The position numbers and the translations under genes were made by a program. From positions 136,663,920 to 136,727,919 of the forward strand of contig CM043964.1 in NCBI GenBank assembly GCA_014529385.2: a stretch of 64,000 nucleotides of DNA, written 5' to 3'. This DNA comes from Adiantum capillus-veneris. Taxonomy: Eukaryota; Streptophyta; Polypodiopsida; Polypodiales; Pteridaceae. Shown one piece after another: positions 1 to 11,242 of this stretch; positions within the stretch are counted from its first letter, which is position 1; each line of letters opens with the position of its first letter. The notes under the pieces are model-generated. The model was given only the letters and a program-made list of their open reading frames with translations. It had not been told where the DNA came from and did not search any database.

Positions 1-130
1 ACTGCCACAAGTGTGCAATCATTCACGAGTCAAGGGACACATCAGACAAAATGATGTTAGCTTTGTATGGCACACATAATTCATATGCACACTATGTAGA
101 CCAAAATGGGCAAACAAAAAGGATCAACCA

Positions 131-631
131 GTGTTTGAACAGCCCACATACCAACTCATAGAAGTACGTCCAATGACAAATAAAAAAGGATGGTTTATTG
201 CAGAGGAAAGAATCTATTATAGCCCATCCTCTCTAAAGCTGAAGGATATTACCCCAGTGAACGCGAAAATCTGTTCAGAGCCAAACTCTCCTGCATCGAA
301 TATTAAGCTTCAACAATGTAACCCAACGAGCATATACTTTGATCAAAATAGTCATAGATATAGACGGGAGTCTAGCATCTATGATGCCTTGGGTCCTGAA
401 ACCACAGAAGCTCATATCATAGGAGACCCATGGGGTAGACAATATCATGGCAAAAATAATGCTATCTATAGCTTGACTTGGGGAATAATTTGTCATGTTT
501 CAAGGAGATACATAGGAAACTATGTAGAAGGTTTACAGATGCCAACCATCAACAGTGCTACCCAAAGTACCTTCACAGTTCCAAAAGGTGAGTCTAAATC
601 AGAGCCAAACAATTTTGAACTCTTACAATGA
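131..631 (+). pseudogene. Gag-like fragment of element A
   Basis: This open stretch of about 166 codons has no ATG at its left end and continues in frame from upstream codons, so it is a fragment. Nothing in it matches a family I can name. It is hydrophilic and rich in Asn, Ser, Thr and Gln, which suits a Gag spacer. Just upstream (positions 2-45) the same frame shows a Cys/His cluster that could be the end of a zinc knuckle. A further open piece with the same character follows at 676-963 in another frame, after a stop at 629-631, so at least one frameshift separates them. The assignment rests mainly on position ahead of the protease-like block at 1860-2816. Product and function beyond that are unknown. 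Confidence 0.35.
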
Positions 632-675
632 AGCAGGCTATAGTGATCACCCTAGGAAGGGGGGAGTTGTAGCTT

Positions 676-963
676 ATGTACCAGGAAATGCTACACCAGT
701 TAAGCCCTAGAGCCTTTAACCAACAAACTCCTTCAAGACAAAAACTATTGAAATATCATATGGTTGTTGGAAGTTTCCAATTGACCCAGATTCCATTAGA
801 GTTTGCAGAAAAATGCTTCTATGAAGATCATCAAGGACAAAAGTTTCAGCTGATCTCCACAAATCAGAGTAAAAAATCGACAAATCCAATAGTGTTCAAA
901 CAGTTACTTGTGATCAAGCTCACATATGCATATCAAGATGCACATGGTAACAAATATGAATAG
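676..963 (+). pseudogene. Second Gag-like fragment of element A
   Basis: Ninety-five open codons follow the first fragment in a different frame and end at a TAG at 961-963. The peptide has no recognised domain, signal peptide or membrane segment. I treat it as a continuation of the decayed Gag region, because composition is similar and no promoter or start context is evident. The 900 bases after it hold a G homopolymer, short stop-laden stretches and no reading frame worth naming. Confidence 0.25.
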
Positions 964-1230
964 GTTTATGACCTTGTACAAACTCGTACGGATGGCTCGA
1001 CTGAAGTCAAAGGCTATCTGAAGATGATGCAAAGCCTCAAGCTGCCAGAATAGGTGATAGAAAAGTCAAAGTCAATGCCCAAGGGATTCACCATGGAAAA
1101 CTTACCGCACCATGTAAGTGCAAGGGAGGTTTTTTTTTACAAGTTACATAAGCGTAAAAGTTAGGGGTAGGCCCCCAATAATTTATCTCCCAAGCTTAAA
1201 AATAAAGGAAGGGGGTATCATATTTATAAG

Positions 1231-1233
<3 letters not shown>

Positions 1234-1262
<29 letters not shown>
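1234..1262 (+). repeat. Homopolymer run of 29 G
   Basis: An unbroken run of G occupies these bases, preceded by shorter G runs from about 1204. Such a tract can form G-quadruplexes and is prone to replication and sequencing slippage, so its exact length should be treated as uncertain. Confidence 0.9.
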
Positions 1263-1264
<2 letters not shown>

Positions 1265-1859
1265 CTGACCCGGGTTGATTAATTTTTGTAATTGGTCACC
1301 AATGTGCACTAGAACTTGGATGAATTTAGGGGAATTTTTTATCAGGTCACACATCAAATTTTTCATCAAGCCGGTCATAGATAAGGGTTGATTTGGAGTA
1401 GGTCAAGGGTTGATTTACACCAGCTTTGGATGGGTGAGAATTGGACGAGTAGCAAGAGTGCACGATGATTGATCGCATAGTTTGAAATTCAAACTGAGCC
1501 ACATTCAGGGTACATCTAGTTATCAACTAGAGTGGTTTCTTAGTACATTGTCAGTCACTATGCTACACACTCTTTGACTAGTTTTTCTCAATTAGTCATG
1601 TGAGACCTAAAATTTTTATGTAAGATAGGGGTATGCTAGTATTCTTCATTGATTATCGTATAAGCGTAGAAAGGGGAGTCATATTCTCTAATATGAGTCA
1701 TAGATAGGGGTTTTATCAAAGTTGTCGGCTCGCAGGTGGCGTCCCGTTTTGTATATAGAGTGAATCCCTTGGGAGTCAATGGGAGATAAAGTCCAAAAGA
1801 ATACACAAAGTTCGCCACCCAAATCTCCATAGAAGAGATAGATTTTTTCAAAAAGTACA

Positions 1860-2816
1860 GTGGATCTTTTAAGATCAAAGGTTACTGAGATGCAAGCAGA
1901 TAATGCTCAACAATTGCAAGCAAAATGTACAATATCACAGCCAATGGAGTCAACATCAATTGAAGCAAGTGGTCAAAGCAAAGAAACTGCAGATAAAGCT
2001 GAACCAAAGGACACAACCACTACTGAGACAATCAAGTGCAACATTGTTGGTGAGAATGAAGAAAAACTCTCAAGCGAAGTAAAGCTATATTTTCAGCTAG
2101 ACAAGAACCTCATGTCTTTTTGCACTTGGAAAAGATGTGGCCAACCACAACTGGAAGATGATCCTGAATTTGTGAGTATATCAGGGAATAAACAAGCAGA
2201 ATGCTGGGGAATCATGTCCACTACCATTGAAGTAAGTTCACAGATCATCATAGCTCAATTCCACTTGATCACAGCAAAGGATATACCAGACAACATCATA
2301 ACGGGAATTCCAATGGTCAAGAAGATGTTAGAGATACAGAATTCAATGAAGATGCATCCTTCAGAGACAACAAAGAATGAAGACCAAGACTGGTCACCCG
2401 TGGATGACAACACAAAGTCCTCAAGCACAATTAAAATGGAGACTCATATCAAAGCAGATCTTATTGAAGAGGATTCATCTCCATCAATCAAAACTTCAGA
2501 AGAGCTTAAAGCAAATCAAGATATATCCAGTGCAGATCAAACAGAACAAAGAAGCACAATAGGAAGTCCAAAGATCCAGACATTACCAGCTGAATCGACT
2601 GCTGTAAGTCAGATTGGAAAACAAAGTTTCAAACCACTTTCCATAAAGACACAGCTAGATCAAGATGAGACCATGGAAAAAGCACGACATAGATCTTCAA
2701 TAGAACCAGCAATGAGAATAGCTATAGTTCTCAATAGTGTAAATGGAGCAAGTGTCAAATGCAATGCTCTACTGGATAAAAAATCAAATTTCAATATGGT
2801 TGCAGACCACATTTAG
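1860..2816 (+). pseudogene. Gag spacer with retropepsin-like protease remnant, element A
   Basis: Open frame of 318 codons. Residues about 1-80 are a Thr/Ser/Glu-rich linker. Around residues 145-150 the peptide DNIITGIPMV resembles the C-terminal hydrophobic-Gly loop of retropepsins (NIILGRPW type). Near the C-terminus the peptide ALLDKKSNFNMV aligns with ALLDTGAKYNLL of element B. If so, the catalytic Asp-Thr-Gly triad is Asp-Lys-Lys here and the enzyme could not work. The first ATG at 1860 is followed at once by an open linker, but the upstream boundary is not certain. After the TAG at 2814-2816 homologous codons continue for about 25 residues. In a live element this protein would carry nucleic-acid-binding Gag and cleave the polyprotein. 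Here it is a remnant. Confidence 0.5.
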
Positions 2817-2919
2817 AGAAATCATGGGTAAGGCTACAAGTCAAAAAGAAATGGTTGCCACCCTTAGCATACAAAATCATGAAGAGTAGGTAAAGTTTCA
2901 AGTGAAGCCTTCAAAATAA

Positions 2920-3267
2920 ATGCTTGCAGTTGTAATCCTTGGACATGATCCACACAAGGCCTACAAAGAAGATACAATGCTAACACTCTCTTCTCCAAGA
3001 GGTAGCCAACAACATTTACAGGTACCATTAATGCTAGATTCAGAGTTGCAGAAGTCACAAGAATCAAAGACAAATCTTGTAGAGAAAGGTAAAGCTAAAG
3101 TGGACCTTCCATTGATTAGCACAAAAGGTGTGAAATCATATGCCTCTACATCAAAGAACCCTCATGGATCAGCTTTTTCAAGCAAGTTAGGCTTTCAAAA
3201 CTTCAAGTTAATTGCAGACCCAACTAAAACCTCTAAGGAGACACCCAAAAAATCAAAGATATATTAG
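2920..3267 (+). pseudogene. Lys/Ser-rich spacer fragment, element A
   Basis: A 115-codon open stretch follows the protease remnant and is rich in Lys and Ser. It has no named domain. It sits between the protease-like block and the IW-x-P tail and keeps the same strand, so it is most simply the linker of the same broken polyprotein. Its first ATG is probably not a true start, because related sequence reads through upstream. Confidence 0.3.
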
Positions 3268-3420
3268 CCAAAGTACCCAAGAAATCAAAGGAAGGTCAAG
3301 AAAGTGTTTGTTCAAAGCAGTTTAGTCAAAGTCACTGATCCGGGTTGGATTAAGGACGGGAAACAAACACAGAAAGACAAATACATGGGATGGATAGCAT
3401 CACAATGGAGCTTAAAATAA

Positions 3421-3848
3421 CATGAGTACTATGGAGGTAACAGACAGATATGGGTACCAAAACCGTAGGTTAGGGCATATGAAGTAACATCAAGACCCCC
3501 CCAAAAAGAAGGCCCATTAGGTATCAACCTCAACAGTATCCTAGGATACCTAAGAAGCAAGTATACAACATAACATCATCAAAAGATGCTAAAGTCTACC
3601 ACAACTCTCAAAGAATGCTCCTCTTGGAAAAGGATTCTACACAGGTTATACAAAGATTTGGCTACCAGTCAACCACAAGCCAACTGCAACTACACCAGAC
3701 CTGCATGAAGATCTCAAGAGCTCAACAAGACCTAGAGCTCAACAAAGTCAGCAAAGGAGTTACAAAGGTCCTCAAAAGATTTGGATTCCTAAGTCTTTCA
3801 ATGATCCTAGTCAAAAGCCAGATGTCGACAATGAACAGAGGCCTATAG
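3421..3848 (+). pseudogene. C-terminal tail of element A protein with three IW-x-P repeats
   Basis: Three copies of a short motif can be read on the plus strand: YYGGNRQIWVPKP at about 3427-3465, FYTGYTKIWLPVN at about 3635-3673, and SYKGPQKIWIPKS about 110 bases further on in the same frame as the second. The first is in a different frame, so at least one indel lies between. The frame of copies two and three runs to a TGA at about 3853. Element B carries the same kind of motif (YYKGNDQIWVPE near 21,784). I recall similar Trp-Val-Pro-Lys peptides in Gag spacers of some plant copia elements, but cannot confirm the relation here. The function is unknown. Repetition suggests a protein- or RNA-binding tail. 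Confidence 0.45.
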
Positions 3849-4987
3849 CAACATGAAAGACCACCCAACCAACGAGAAGGCAGATTTGAAGAAGATAAAA
3901 CAGGTATGGCAAAAGAAACCTTCAATGCCAACTTGGTCCTTCACTAATCCTCTTTTTGAGGATTTGAGCTTAATTTTACCTGAAGAAATGTTTGTAGTAA
4001 GCACAAGATTGTAAAAAGTGAAGTCGTCAGGGTGCAAAAAACACTCTTTGGCATAGTCAAAGTCGGACTACTAAGCCATAAAATGAGTAAAGCATTAGTC
4101 CAAAATCTTCAAGTCATATTATACTCTGTGCTAAGAGTCATAGTTATTAGTCTTTTGCTCAAGCTGGAAGAGTTGAGCATATCTAAAGTCATGTCGTTCT
4201 TGCTAGATGAAATGAGCATAAGAGTCAATGTCTATCAACTTACAATTGGTGGAGTGTAGTAGAGTCCAACACTCATGCACATTGCATAGTAAGATGAGAG
4301 CACATATCCTCGTCAACAAAAACCATTCATAAAGGGGTGCAAGCTTGAAAAGCTATGTCATATGATTTTATAGCTACACCATCTTTCTGAAGAACCCCTC
4401 AAAATATTTCTTGCACAACATATTGTTTTCGATGCATTTCTATGTATGCATATATAGGATGTCCCGCCATTGGACATATGCATTAGACACTCTTTTTGGC
4501 TTTCACCTATGCACCTTGAGTGGACTACAACATGCAAACCAATGTTCCATCATGCTACCCTCTCATATTTGCTGCCTTTTTAATTCCATATATATCAACA
4601 AATAATCTATTGAGTACTTTATTAATATTTCCAATGCTAATAAGTACCCCAATAATGCACGTATCCCAAAGGAACTTTTTTTCCACTGGGTTTTTCCCTT
4701 TGGTCGTCCAGGTATTAGACCCTAATTTAGAACCTTCTCATTCTACTTCTCTTGTAAATACTTTCCATAGATAAACAACAGCCTCATCATTATGCTATTA
4801 CAACGGACAAATGCAACATCATCTCTCACAACAGACTATTCGGACCATTGAAGATCCTCCAACAAATTGAACCTCATCAACAAATTCAATGAAAACTGAA
4901 GACAATTAGCCCATCAACAACCAATCAAAACCTTCCCTTGCCTCCACGGACACTTTTCAACAGTGCCCGAGGATGGGCACTAAAATT

Positions 4988-4999
4988 AGAAGGGGGAAA
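4988..4999 (+). promoter_or_regulatory. Polypurine tract of element A
   Basis: The purine run AGAAGGGGGAAA directly precedes a TG dinucleotide that opens an LTR-like sequence at 5000. This is the usual plus-strand priming site of an LTR retrotransposon. Confidence 0.65.
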
Positions 5000-5866
5000 T
5001 GTTATCTGAGTCAATGTCAATTAATAGAATATGCTAAAGACCGAAGACTTATGGATGCACATCAAAGATCAACAAAAAGAAATAGTGAAGATTGGAGTTA
5101 CGCATTTTCCACGATTTCCCAAAATGGTCACGTATTGTAAATTCTCGATTTATTTAAAGCCATTGTAATATTTTAATGTGTAGCGGGATCAATGGGAGTT
5201 CCAAGCTATAATGAACAGGTCAGTTAGTGTGTCTAGATTGCAAATTAATAAGTGGTGGAGCCCTAACGGCCTTGGGCGCCCGGACATTGCATATTTTTAC
5301 CCTACGTATATAAGGCAATGTGTAAAAGAAATTAGGGTTCTCAAGTTCATTTGTTGAGAGCACTCTTTGGTAAGAGCTCTTGAGGTGTGTTGCTATGGAG
5401 CCCTTGAGTTTCTCCTTGCTCATGTGACTTGGTTAACACTAGTCAATGCTTAATTCTCTTTCACTATGCCTCTCTTATGCTTCTTGTGATTGCCTATGAT
5501 GCTTAAATTAGCTAGATCTTAACTAATTAGTGGTTAATCCTGCACTAATTCTTATGTGATTGCCTTTTGCTTGTGTGTGCATGTACGTTTGATTGGAGTG
5601 TGGTGCTCGATAGATCTATGTGTGTGTGCTTGTGATTAGTGTGTTCCATGATAGGATTAGTGTTGTGTGCATCTTGCAATGATTAGTGTGTGTGATTGGG
5701 TTGATTAGAGGTGAAGAGAAGTGGATGTGGAGATTTCTCATCATTGTGGCTTAGCTCCTCCATAGGCCGAGAAGCTCACCTCATAGAGTTAACCATTAGT
5801 GTTGCCATGATTAGCTCACTAATTGTGTGAGTGTTTCCATGGCCTAGCCGGGTAGCTCATCCCTCC
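5000..5866 (+). mobile_element. 3' LTR of element A (right boundary uncertain)
   Basis: The sequence starts with TGTTATCTGAG right after the polypurine tract. It contains a TATA box (5306-5315), then a CT/GT-rich transcribed-type leader, and no coding potential. The right end is not fixed, because the 5' copy lies outside the window. I stop it before an inverted repeat at 5868-5916. A possible CA end is at about 5902. Confidence 0.5.
5306..5315 (+). promoter_or_regulatory. TATA box in the element A LTR
   Basis: The sequence GTATATAAGG lies about 310 bases into the LTR, a normal place for the promoter at the U3/R junction. No transcript evidence is available. Confidence 0.5.
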
Positions 5867-5867
5867 G

Positions 5868-5916
5868 GATTGATAATTATGTTGGTCATTAAAGCCCCCA
5901 ACACAGATTATCAATC
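5868..5916. repeat. Imperfect inverted repeat at the element A / element C junction
   Basis: GATTGATAAT at 5868-5877 is matched by its reverse complement ATTATCAATC at 5907-5916. Inside these, ATGTTGG and CCCAACA can pair further. The hairpin sits at the boundary between the plus-strand element A LTR and the minus-strand element C remnant. Confidence 0.6.
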
Positions 5917-5939
5917 ATATATGCAAAAATAGAGCTTCT

Positions 5940-6321
5940 CATTGACTTATCAAAAGCAAGCGTATCTATCACGGGTATGGTGTTTCCCGACTCATTAGCA
6001 TCTATGTACATGCTCTTTTCCCTTTAGGTGAAGTAGATTCTCCTTTCAAGGAACTTCATGCTGGCAGCCATGCGGTTGAACCATGTTGCCCCAACAATAA
6101 CATTCTCATGTTTGGGGAGATGAAGAAATTAAATCCTCTTTGTCTACATAGCTTTGGACATGAAGCCTCAATTTTCCAATTAAGAGAGTAATTGAGACCT
6201 CTTGTCCCTTGATAGCTCCATCGGATTTCAATGCATCTCCCATCTCCTCTTGGGCTTGTATGTCTAGCTTGGTGGTCAACTCCGTGGATATGAATTTGTG
6301 AGTTGAACCAAGGTCAAACAA
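5940..6321 (-). pseudogene. Retropepsin-like protease of element C
   Basis: On the minus strand the peptide MFDLGSTHKFISTEL matches the RVP_2 active-site region of plant gypsy elements, which normally reads L-F-D-S-G-S-T-H-x-F-I. Here Leu stands where Ser usually follows the catalytic Asp. Further downstream (plus coordinates near 6060-6105) the frame reads ENVIVGATWFNRM, the C-terminal loop of the same fold (normally DVILGMPWF). The two parts are in different frames around position 6106, so a frameshift is present. A live enzyme would process the Gag-Pol polyprotein. Reverse transcriptase would be expected next on the minus strand, but the sequence stops at the junction with element A, so element C is truncated. 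Confidence 0.55.
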
Positions 6322-6331
6322 AATAAAGTCA

Positions 6332-7764
6332 TCATGCTCTTACATCTTTCCCCAAGCATAGGAAAGGAGAAATCCTTGGCAATGAGAATCCGCTATTTGG
6401 AGCTTCAACCATAGAGTCTCTAGGCGGCTCATTGCGCACAATTCTTTGAGGGCAAGCACGATAGGCATGTCCTTTCTCCCTGCACTTGAAGCACTGGTTA
6501 TCTTTGTGACAATAATGCTCTAGCTCCTCGGGAGAACATCGATTCTTGCCTTTGTAGACTCCTTTCTCCTTAAATTTATTGTTGTCAATAGAGTTGCCTT
6601 GGGAAGAATTTTGAGCATTTTTCTTCCCCTTTGCTTCATTTCGATATTTGTTTTCCATGGGCTTGGCATTCCTTTTATCCCTTGATGGAAATTAATGCAT
6701 GAAGCAACCATAGTTTGGTGGATTACTTCCGTGATAGAACCAAGCCGTTGGGAGTTAACATATTCGGCCATTTCTTCAAGTAATCCGCACAGAATTGTTG
6801 CTTTTGCTCCGTGAAGTCTATCTTTTGAAAGACAGTAGCCTTGAGATGTAAATCCCAAAACTTGTCCACATATTTGTGGATGGACTCATGAGAGATAAGC
6901 TTCAAGCTGCGCCATTCGGTAAGCACTTTATCCTTTGCATCGCTTGCAAGGAATTGCTTCATGATGGAAACTCGTAGAGTTTTCCATGTCTTTTGGGGCT
7001 TCACCGTTGGCACGAAGGTCAGCCCACCATTGATGAGTTGATTTTTGAAAGTGCATAGCTACGTGGCGTAGCTTGGAGGACTCTGTGAATCCCTCGTCTC
7101 CAAAGGCCGCATCAAATTATTGGATGAAGGCCAAAACTTTGTCGGTAGCACCAAAGGTGCCATCACAGGTGAGAAAAGGGATACTCTTTCCTCCCTCCTT
7201 GAACTTCTTTAGCTTTTGGGACCTTTGCCATTCAAGGTAAGATTTGTGATGTCCTCCCCTCTTGTATTCTCTAAGAGAATAGCTATTGCTTTCGTCAGAA
7301 GAGGAGGAAGGTGAAGAAGAGGGTGAATTCTTTCTTACCCTTTTCTTCCTTTGTTTCCTCTCTTACCTTTTGGAGTGATGAGGAGAAGGACTATGAGTTG
7401 ACTCTTTCCTCTTGGGAGGAGTTGGCGACCGTCTCGACCGCCGTCTTCGTCGAGCCACATCTTCAGAGGAACTTAGTGATTCACTTCTTTCTTGTTATTT
7501 GGATTCCTCCTCTCTGGGAGAGAGTCTTCTTTTGGGAGTCTCATCAACGGGCCTCCTAAAATCTCTCTTCTCTTGGAGAGGAAAAGAAATCCTATAAGCA
7601 CAAAGTTGTTGAGTAACTTCAGCTTGCAAAGCGGGGTTGCCCATAGCTTGTTGCAACCTAGTAACAAGATAATTAACAAACATGGGGGCATCATCATTAG
7701 CACCTTCATGTGCAAAATCAAAGCTGTCAATATTCATTCTACTCTTTTGATTATTGTTAGCCAT
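6332..7764 (-). pseudogene. Gag with retrotransposon_gag domain and CCHC zinc knuckle, element C
   Basis: The N-terminus can be placed at an ATG at 7764 (MANNNQKSRMN...), in an open piece of 89 codons. After a gap with stops, a gag core is visible at 7013-6723: a Trp-rich helical block with SIMKQFLASDAKDK and LTEWRSLKLISHESI, typical of the retrotransposon_gag family. It runs on, with frame changes, to a Lys-rich linker and the zinc knuckle CFKCREKGHAYRACP near 6500-6450 (C-x2-C-x4-H-x4-C spacing). Frames change at least three times. Gag would form the virus-like particle and bind element RNA. The protease remnant follows directly, as in a normal polyprotein. Confidence 0.6.
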
Positions 7765-8146
7765 GCTAGTTAAACTTATGTATAAAATTACTTTGTGCTT
7801 TGGTACCTAAAACCTTAGTAGCTACTCTTCTTTACCTTTGAAAATTAGATCTCTAGCAGCCACACCCGTGGTTTAGACACTGTTGATTGCAAAGACTAGT
7901 GGATAGTGTCTAAAATTTCTCAATTGATTATGGTTTTTGTTGAGCTTGCTAGCACCTCAATAATGGTTAAGCCAAAGGCAAGCCTCGAGAGACACCATTA
8001 TTAAGACTATAGTTCCCAACGGTGTACCTCAAACTAAGTCCTTTTCAACCAAGATAATAGATCCCTGTCCCCCTTACCCTATTGCAATGAGCATTTCCAA
8101 CCTTTCATGACAGCTTAAGGACCTCTCTTCTTAAGCAAGAAAAGAG

Positions 8147-8167
8147 AAACCAATAGCTTGATACCAA
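8147..8167 (-). promoter_or_regulatory. Primer binding site of element C
   Basis: Read on the minus strand this gives TTGGTATCAAGC, close to the initiator-Met primer site TGGTATCAGAGC with one base missing. It lies upstream of the minus-strand Gag and next to a TG/CA LTR boundary. Confidence 0.5.
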
Positions 8168-10021
8168 TGTAATGGAAATGGCCTATGAACTTTGAGAATA
8201 GCGAAATTAAGAGAATTAGAATAAGTATTTTTATGAGGCTACTTTGAGAACATAGAGGGTGAACTTAATTAGCAATAGCATCATAATCATTATACTTAAT
8301 TAACTTGCATTATCTATACTTTTGGAAGAGAGAGAATTAGAGAACTTGACAACAATTGAGGACGGATTTATGTGAAGCCGGTCCCCCTCCAATAGGCTTT
8401 TTTATTATAGATTCTCCCATAAAGAGATACTTGGTACAATACAATCTTTGTGTTCCTTGCGACCTAGGTGATGCTATGAAGATGGAAAGCTTCATGCATC
8501 ACGCACATAACATAAACTTTGTAAAAGCATTAACCATCCCCATCCTCAGTCCCAAGGCCTCAAACACCTTTGAAGGTGGAGAGAGCTAGCAGGGAATGAG
8601 GGTAGGGAAGAGGAAGAAGAATCATTAATAGGAGAAAGAAATAGTTCCTCAGTTATCATCACTCTTCTTGCTTAGCATAGCATAATCACATAGTAATGAA
8701 GATGGAAATCTTAAGCATTGAAACATGGCTCTTGGTTGCATTTGCATTCCATAGCCAAGAGTGTTGGTGTAGGCTCTCAACTTCTCAACAAGCTTGGAGA
8801 AGGAGATGGAGTTCTTGCACTTTCACCAAGTGAGAATGTGTGAAAAATGAGTGGGTGAGCCCCCAAGTAACCCCTTGCTTGCTTTGGTCAACCCCTCCTT
8901 GTAGCTCAAGCTTGAAGCTCTTTGGAGCTCTCTAAGCTTAGTCAATCACATACACAATGCATTTCAAGAAACATGTAGTCTTTGGACAAGTTTCCTCCTT
9001 GCCCCTTTGAGAGAGAGAGCTTGAAAATAACTAGATATTTGTTGAATTGAAATAGAAGCTCATTGAATCCCTCTTTAGCCCAGCCAATAGGATTCATGCA
9101 CACCATGTGGCTAAGCATAGGGAGAGCTTGATATGTGTCCATGTGCCGCTTGAGAAAGGGGGTGACCTTTGGGTGAGTGGGAGGTTAACTCAAAGATTCC
9201 CCTAACTTTGGGGCTTTCCCCCTCCTTTGCAGGGTCTCTTTTTGACTCAAGCTCCTCAAGCACCTTACCCCCCCATGCATGGGAAGCTTCTCAAGAAACT
9301 TACTCATTAAGCACCTCAAGCACCTCAAGCACCTTACTCATTAAGCATGACAAACACCTCAAGCACCTTAGTCAGCAAGCATGAAAAGCACCTCAAGCAC
9401 CTTACTCATCAAGCATGACAAGCACCTTAGTCAGCAAGCACGACAAGCACCTCAAGCTATGGCCGGGTTCCCATCTCAAGCACAACCCTAGTTTTCCTAA
9501 GGTGTAAGGACTTTTAACCCTAACCTTTGGAGGTCTTTAATGAAGATAACCCTAAGGTCTAAGCTCCATTAGATGCACGGTGCTCTTTGATAGATTATTT
9601 TCTTTTGGACCCCTATTGAGATGTAACCATCTCTCTTCTTGATCCCCTGCTAAGATAAGTCTAGAAGCACTTATTTCACATTGTTCTTCGTAGACAATCT
9701 CCTTTTGACCCTATCGAGATGCAATAAGACCTCCAAAATTATTAGTTTTTTGTTCAAGTCCATTTTTGTCTTGCTTCTCATGAGGTTACTGAGTACACCT
9801 TAAACCCAAGGTTTGGAAATGAACCAAAAAATCCATTTGTTGATAGCTAATATTTGATCTACACCCTATCTATTCAAGGGGGAGTTCACTATCATAGCAC
9901 CAGGTTATGAATACACCAAAATTCTTGGTTGTGAGAGAACCTAAAACTCACAATTGACGAGTATACTCAAAACTCAAGGTATCATGAGAGCGATGTATGT
10001 AGTCCTGGCTTGAGGGGGGAT
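8168..10021 (-). mobile_element. 5' LTR of element C and adjoining non-coding sequence
   Basis: On the minus strand an LTR would end in CA at 8168, right before the primer site. The outer limit is not visible because no second copy lies in the window. The stretch holds no credible gene. It contains a block of short direct repeats at 9247-9457 and, near 10,000-10,021, a purine run that belongs to the LTR-like sequence starting at 10,022. Confidence 0.35.
9247..9457 (+). repeat. Degenerate tandem repeat based on CACCTCAAGCACCTTACTCA
   Basis: The words CTCAAGCACCTTA and AAGCATGACAAGCACC recur about six times with small changes (Lys codon AAG or ACG variants, TCATTAAG or GTCAGCAAG). Unit length wanders around 30-40 bases. 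It lies inside the presumed LTR of element C. Confidence 0.7.
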
Positions 10022-10205
10022 TGTTGGGTTCAAGGCCTTTCTGGCACTCGTGGGAATCATCTGATAATGCATGTAGTTAGGATACATAGTTTGCATGGAA
10101 AGTTTTAGCTTTGTATGTATCAAGGATTTGTTTAATCAAATATAGCATTATTGTGTTGTGTCGAGTCTCTCTCCTCTCTCACTCGTTCTCTACTTCTATC
10201 AACTC
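10022..10205 (+). mobile_element. LTR-like start preceded by a polypurine tract (orphan 3' LTR)
   Basis: TTGAGGGGGGAT immediately precedes TGTTGGGTTCAAGG, the usual arrangement of a polypurine tract and a plus-strand 3' LTR start. A CT-rich leader follows at 10,160-10,200. No matching 5' LTR, primer site or pol fragment is in the window, so the right end is an estimate and the element may be a solo or truncated LTR. Confidence 0.4.
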
Positions 10206-11073
10206 GCTCGCCATGGCTGCACGCCATCATCCCCCATAGCCACACCACCCAACAGTGTGTTCTTCTCCAACTTTTGTTATTATTATCCCAAAAATGGCCC
10301 AATTGTTGTAGTCCTTTATTATTTATCTTTCTGGCAACTTCCCTCCAGAATGGGTTCAATAGGAAGATTCTCACCTTAGATAGCCAAGGGGATCAAAATT
10401 ATAGAGTTGTGAAAATACCTTATTATTTCTCCCCATTCCAAGGCCTCCATACCTTTGTTGCATTTTCAAACTAGATCGTCCATTGTGCCCCCAAGTCTCA
10501 GGCCAGACCACCGAGGGGAAAGCAATTTGTCATGCACCTCAAGGCCTTTCCATAGGCCACCTTGAGAGCACTATTTACTATTTTCCATCATGTTCTTTGT
10601 CATAATAGCCCATACTTGGACTTGCTTTGTGATTGCTACCACAAATTTGGCACAATAGGCCTCGAATGAGTACTAGTGTTAAGGATCCCGATACCACCTT
10701 GCTCTATTGGTCTTGCAACGGACTCCAGGGTGTCGAGTGTTTGGTGTTTTTTTTCATAAAAATATTTTCACCGTTTTCAAGAATTACTTCTTGTTGCATA
10801 TGGCCAACTTAAGTAGTGGACCATTGAAGATACACTACTTGTGTGTGTTGAGTACAACCAAATTGGGAAAATTTGGACATCAAAACTAAGACCAACTAAG
10901 AGCAATAGTGAAAAAATACAAACAAACCAAGAAATTTAGAAAATTGTTTTAAATTCAATCAAATTGTACACAAAGGGTGCCAATATCTATATTCATAAAG
11001 CAATGAAAAATACATCCGATAAGTTTGGTAAAAAAATTGGAACAAAAGTCCAATTTTGCAATATTGGTCTTGG

Positions 11074-11242
11074 AGCCTAAACTTGACATTTTCAATAAGT
11101 GTTGGATATAAACTGTAAACACATGTTGAATATACTCCATAGGTGAAGTTGATACTAGACTCGGGAGCCCTAAGCTGACATTTTTAGCAAGTGTTGGATA
11201 TAGATTGTACACACATGTTTAGTATATGCAATAGGTGAAGTC
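11074..11242 (+). repeat. Direct duplication with a period of about 92 bp
   Basis: GCCTAAACTTGACATT at 11,074 and GCCCTAAGCTGACATT at 11,166 open two copies that both run through AAGTGTTGGATATA and end in AATAGGTGAAG or CATAGGTGAAG. The copies differ at roughly one base in seven. Confidence 0.75.

Larger units (their letters stand above)
1..4999 (+). mobile_element. Element A: internal region of a gag/protease-only LTR retrotransposon, degenerate
   Basis: The stretch reads on the plus strand as a chain of broken open frames. They include a retropepsin-like block, a tail with repeated IW-x-P motifs, a polypurine tract at 4988-4999 and an LTR start at 5000. No reverse transcriptase, RNase H or integrase motif is visible. 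The left end lies outside the window. The order protease then IW-x-P tail is shared with element B (16.3-24.6 kb), so I infer the two belong to related non-autonomous (TR-GAG-like) families. Confidence 0.6.

Noticed and set aside
1196-1378. Pro-rich minus-strand frame
   Set aside because: The proline run is only the complement of the G homopolymer.
6520-6858. Minus-strand frame overlapping the element C Gag
   Set aside because: It partly shares the zinc-knuckle linker through frameshifts. Counted within the Gag pseudogene and not as a gene.
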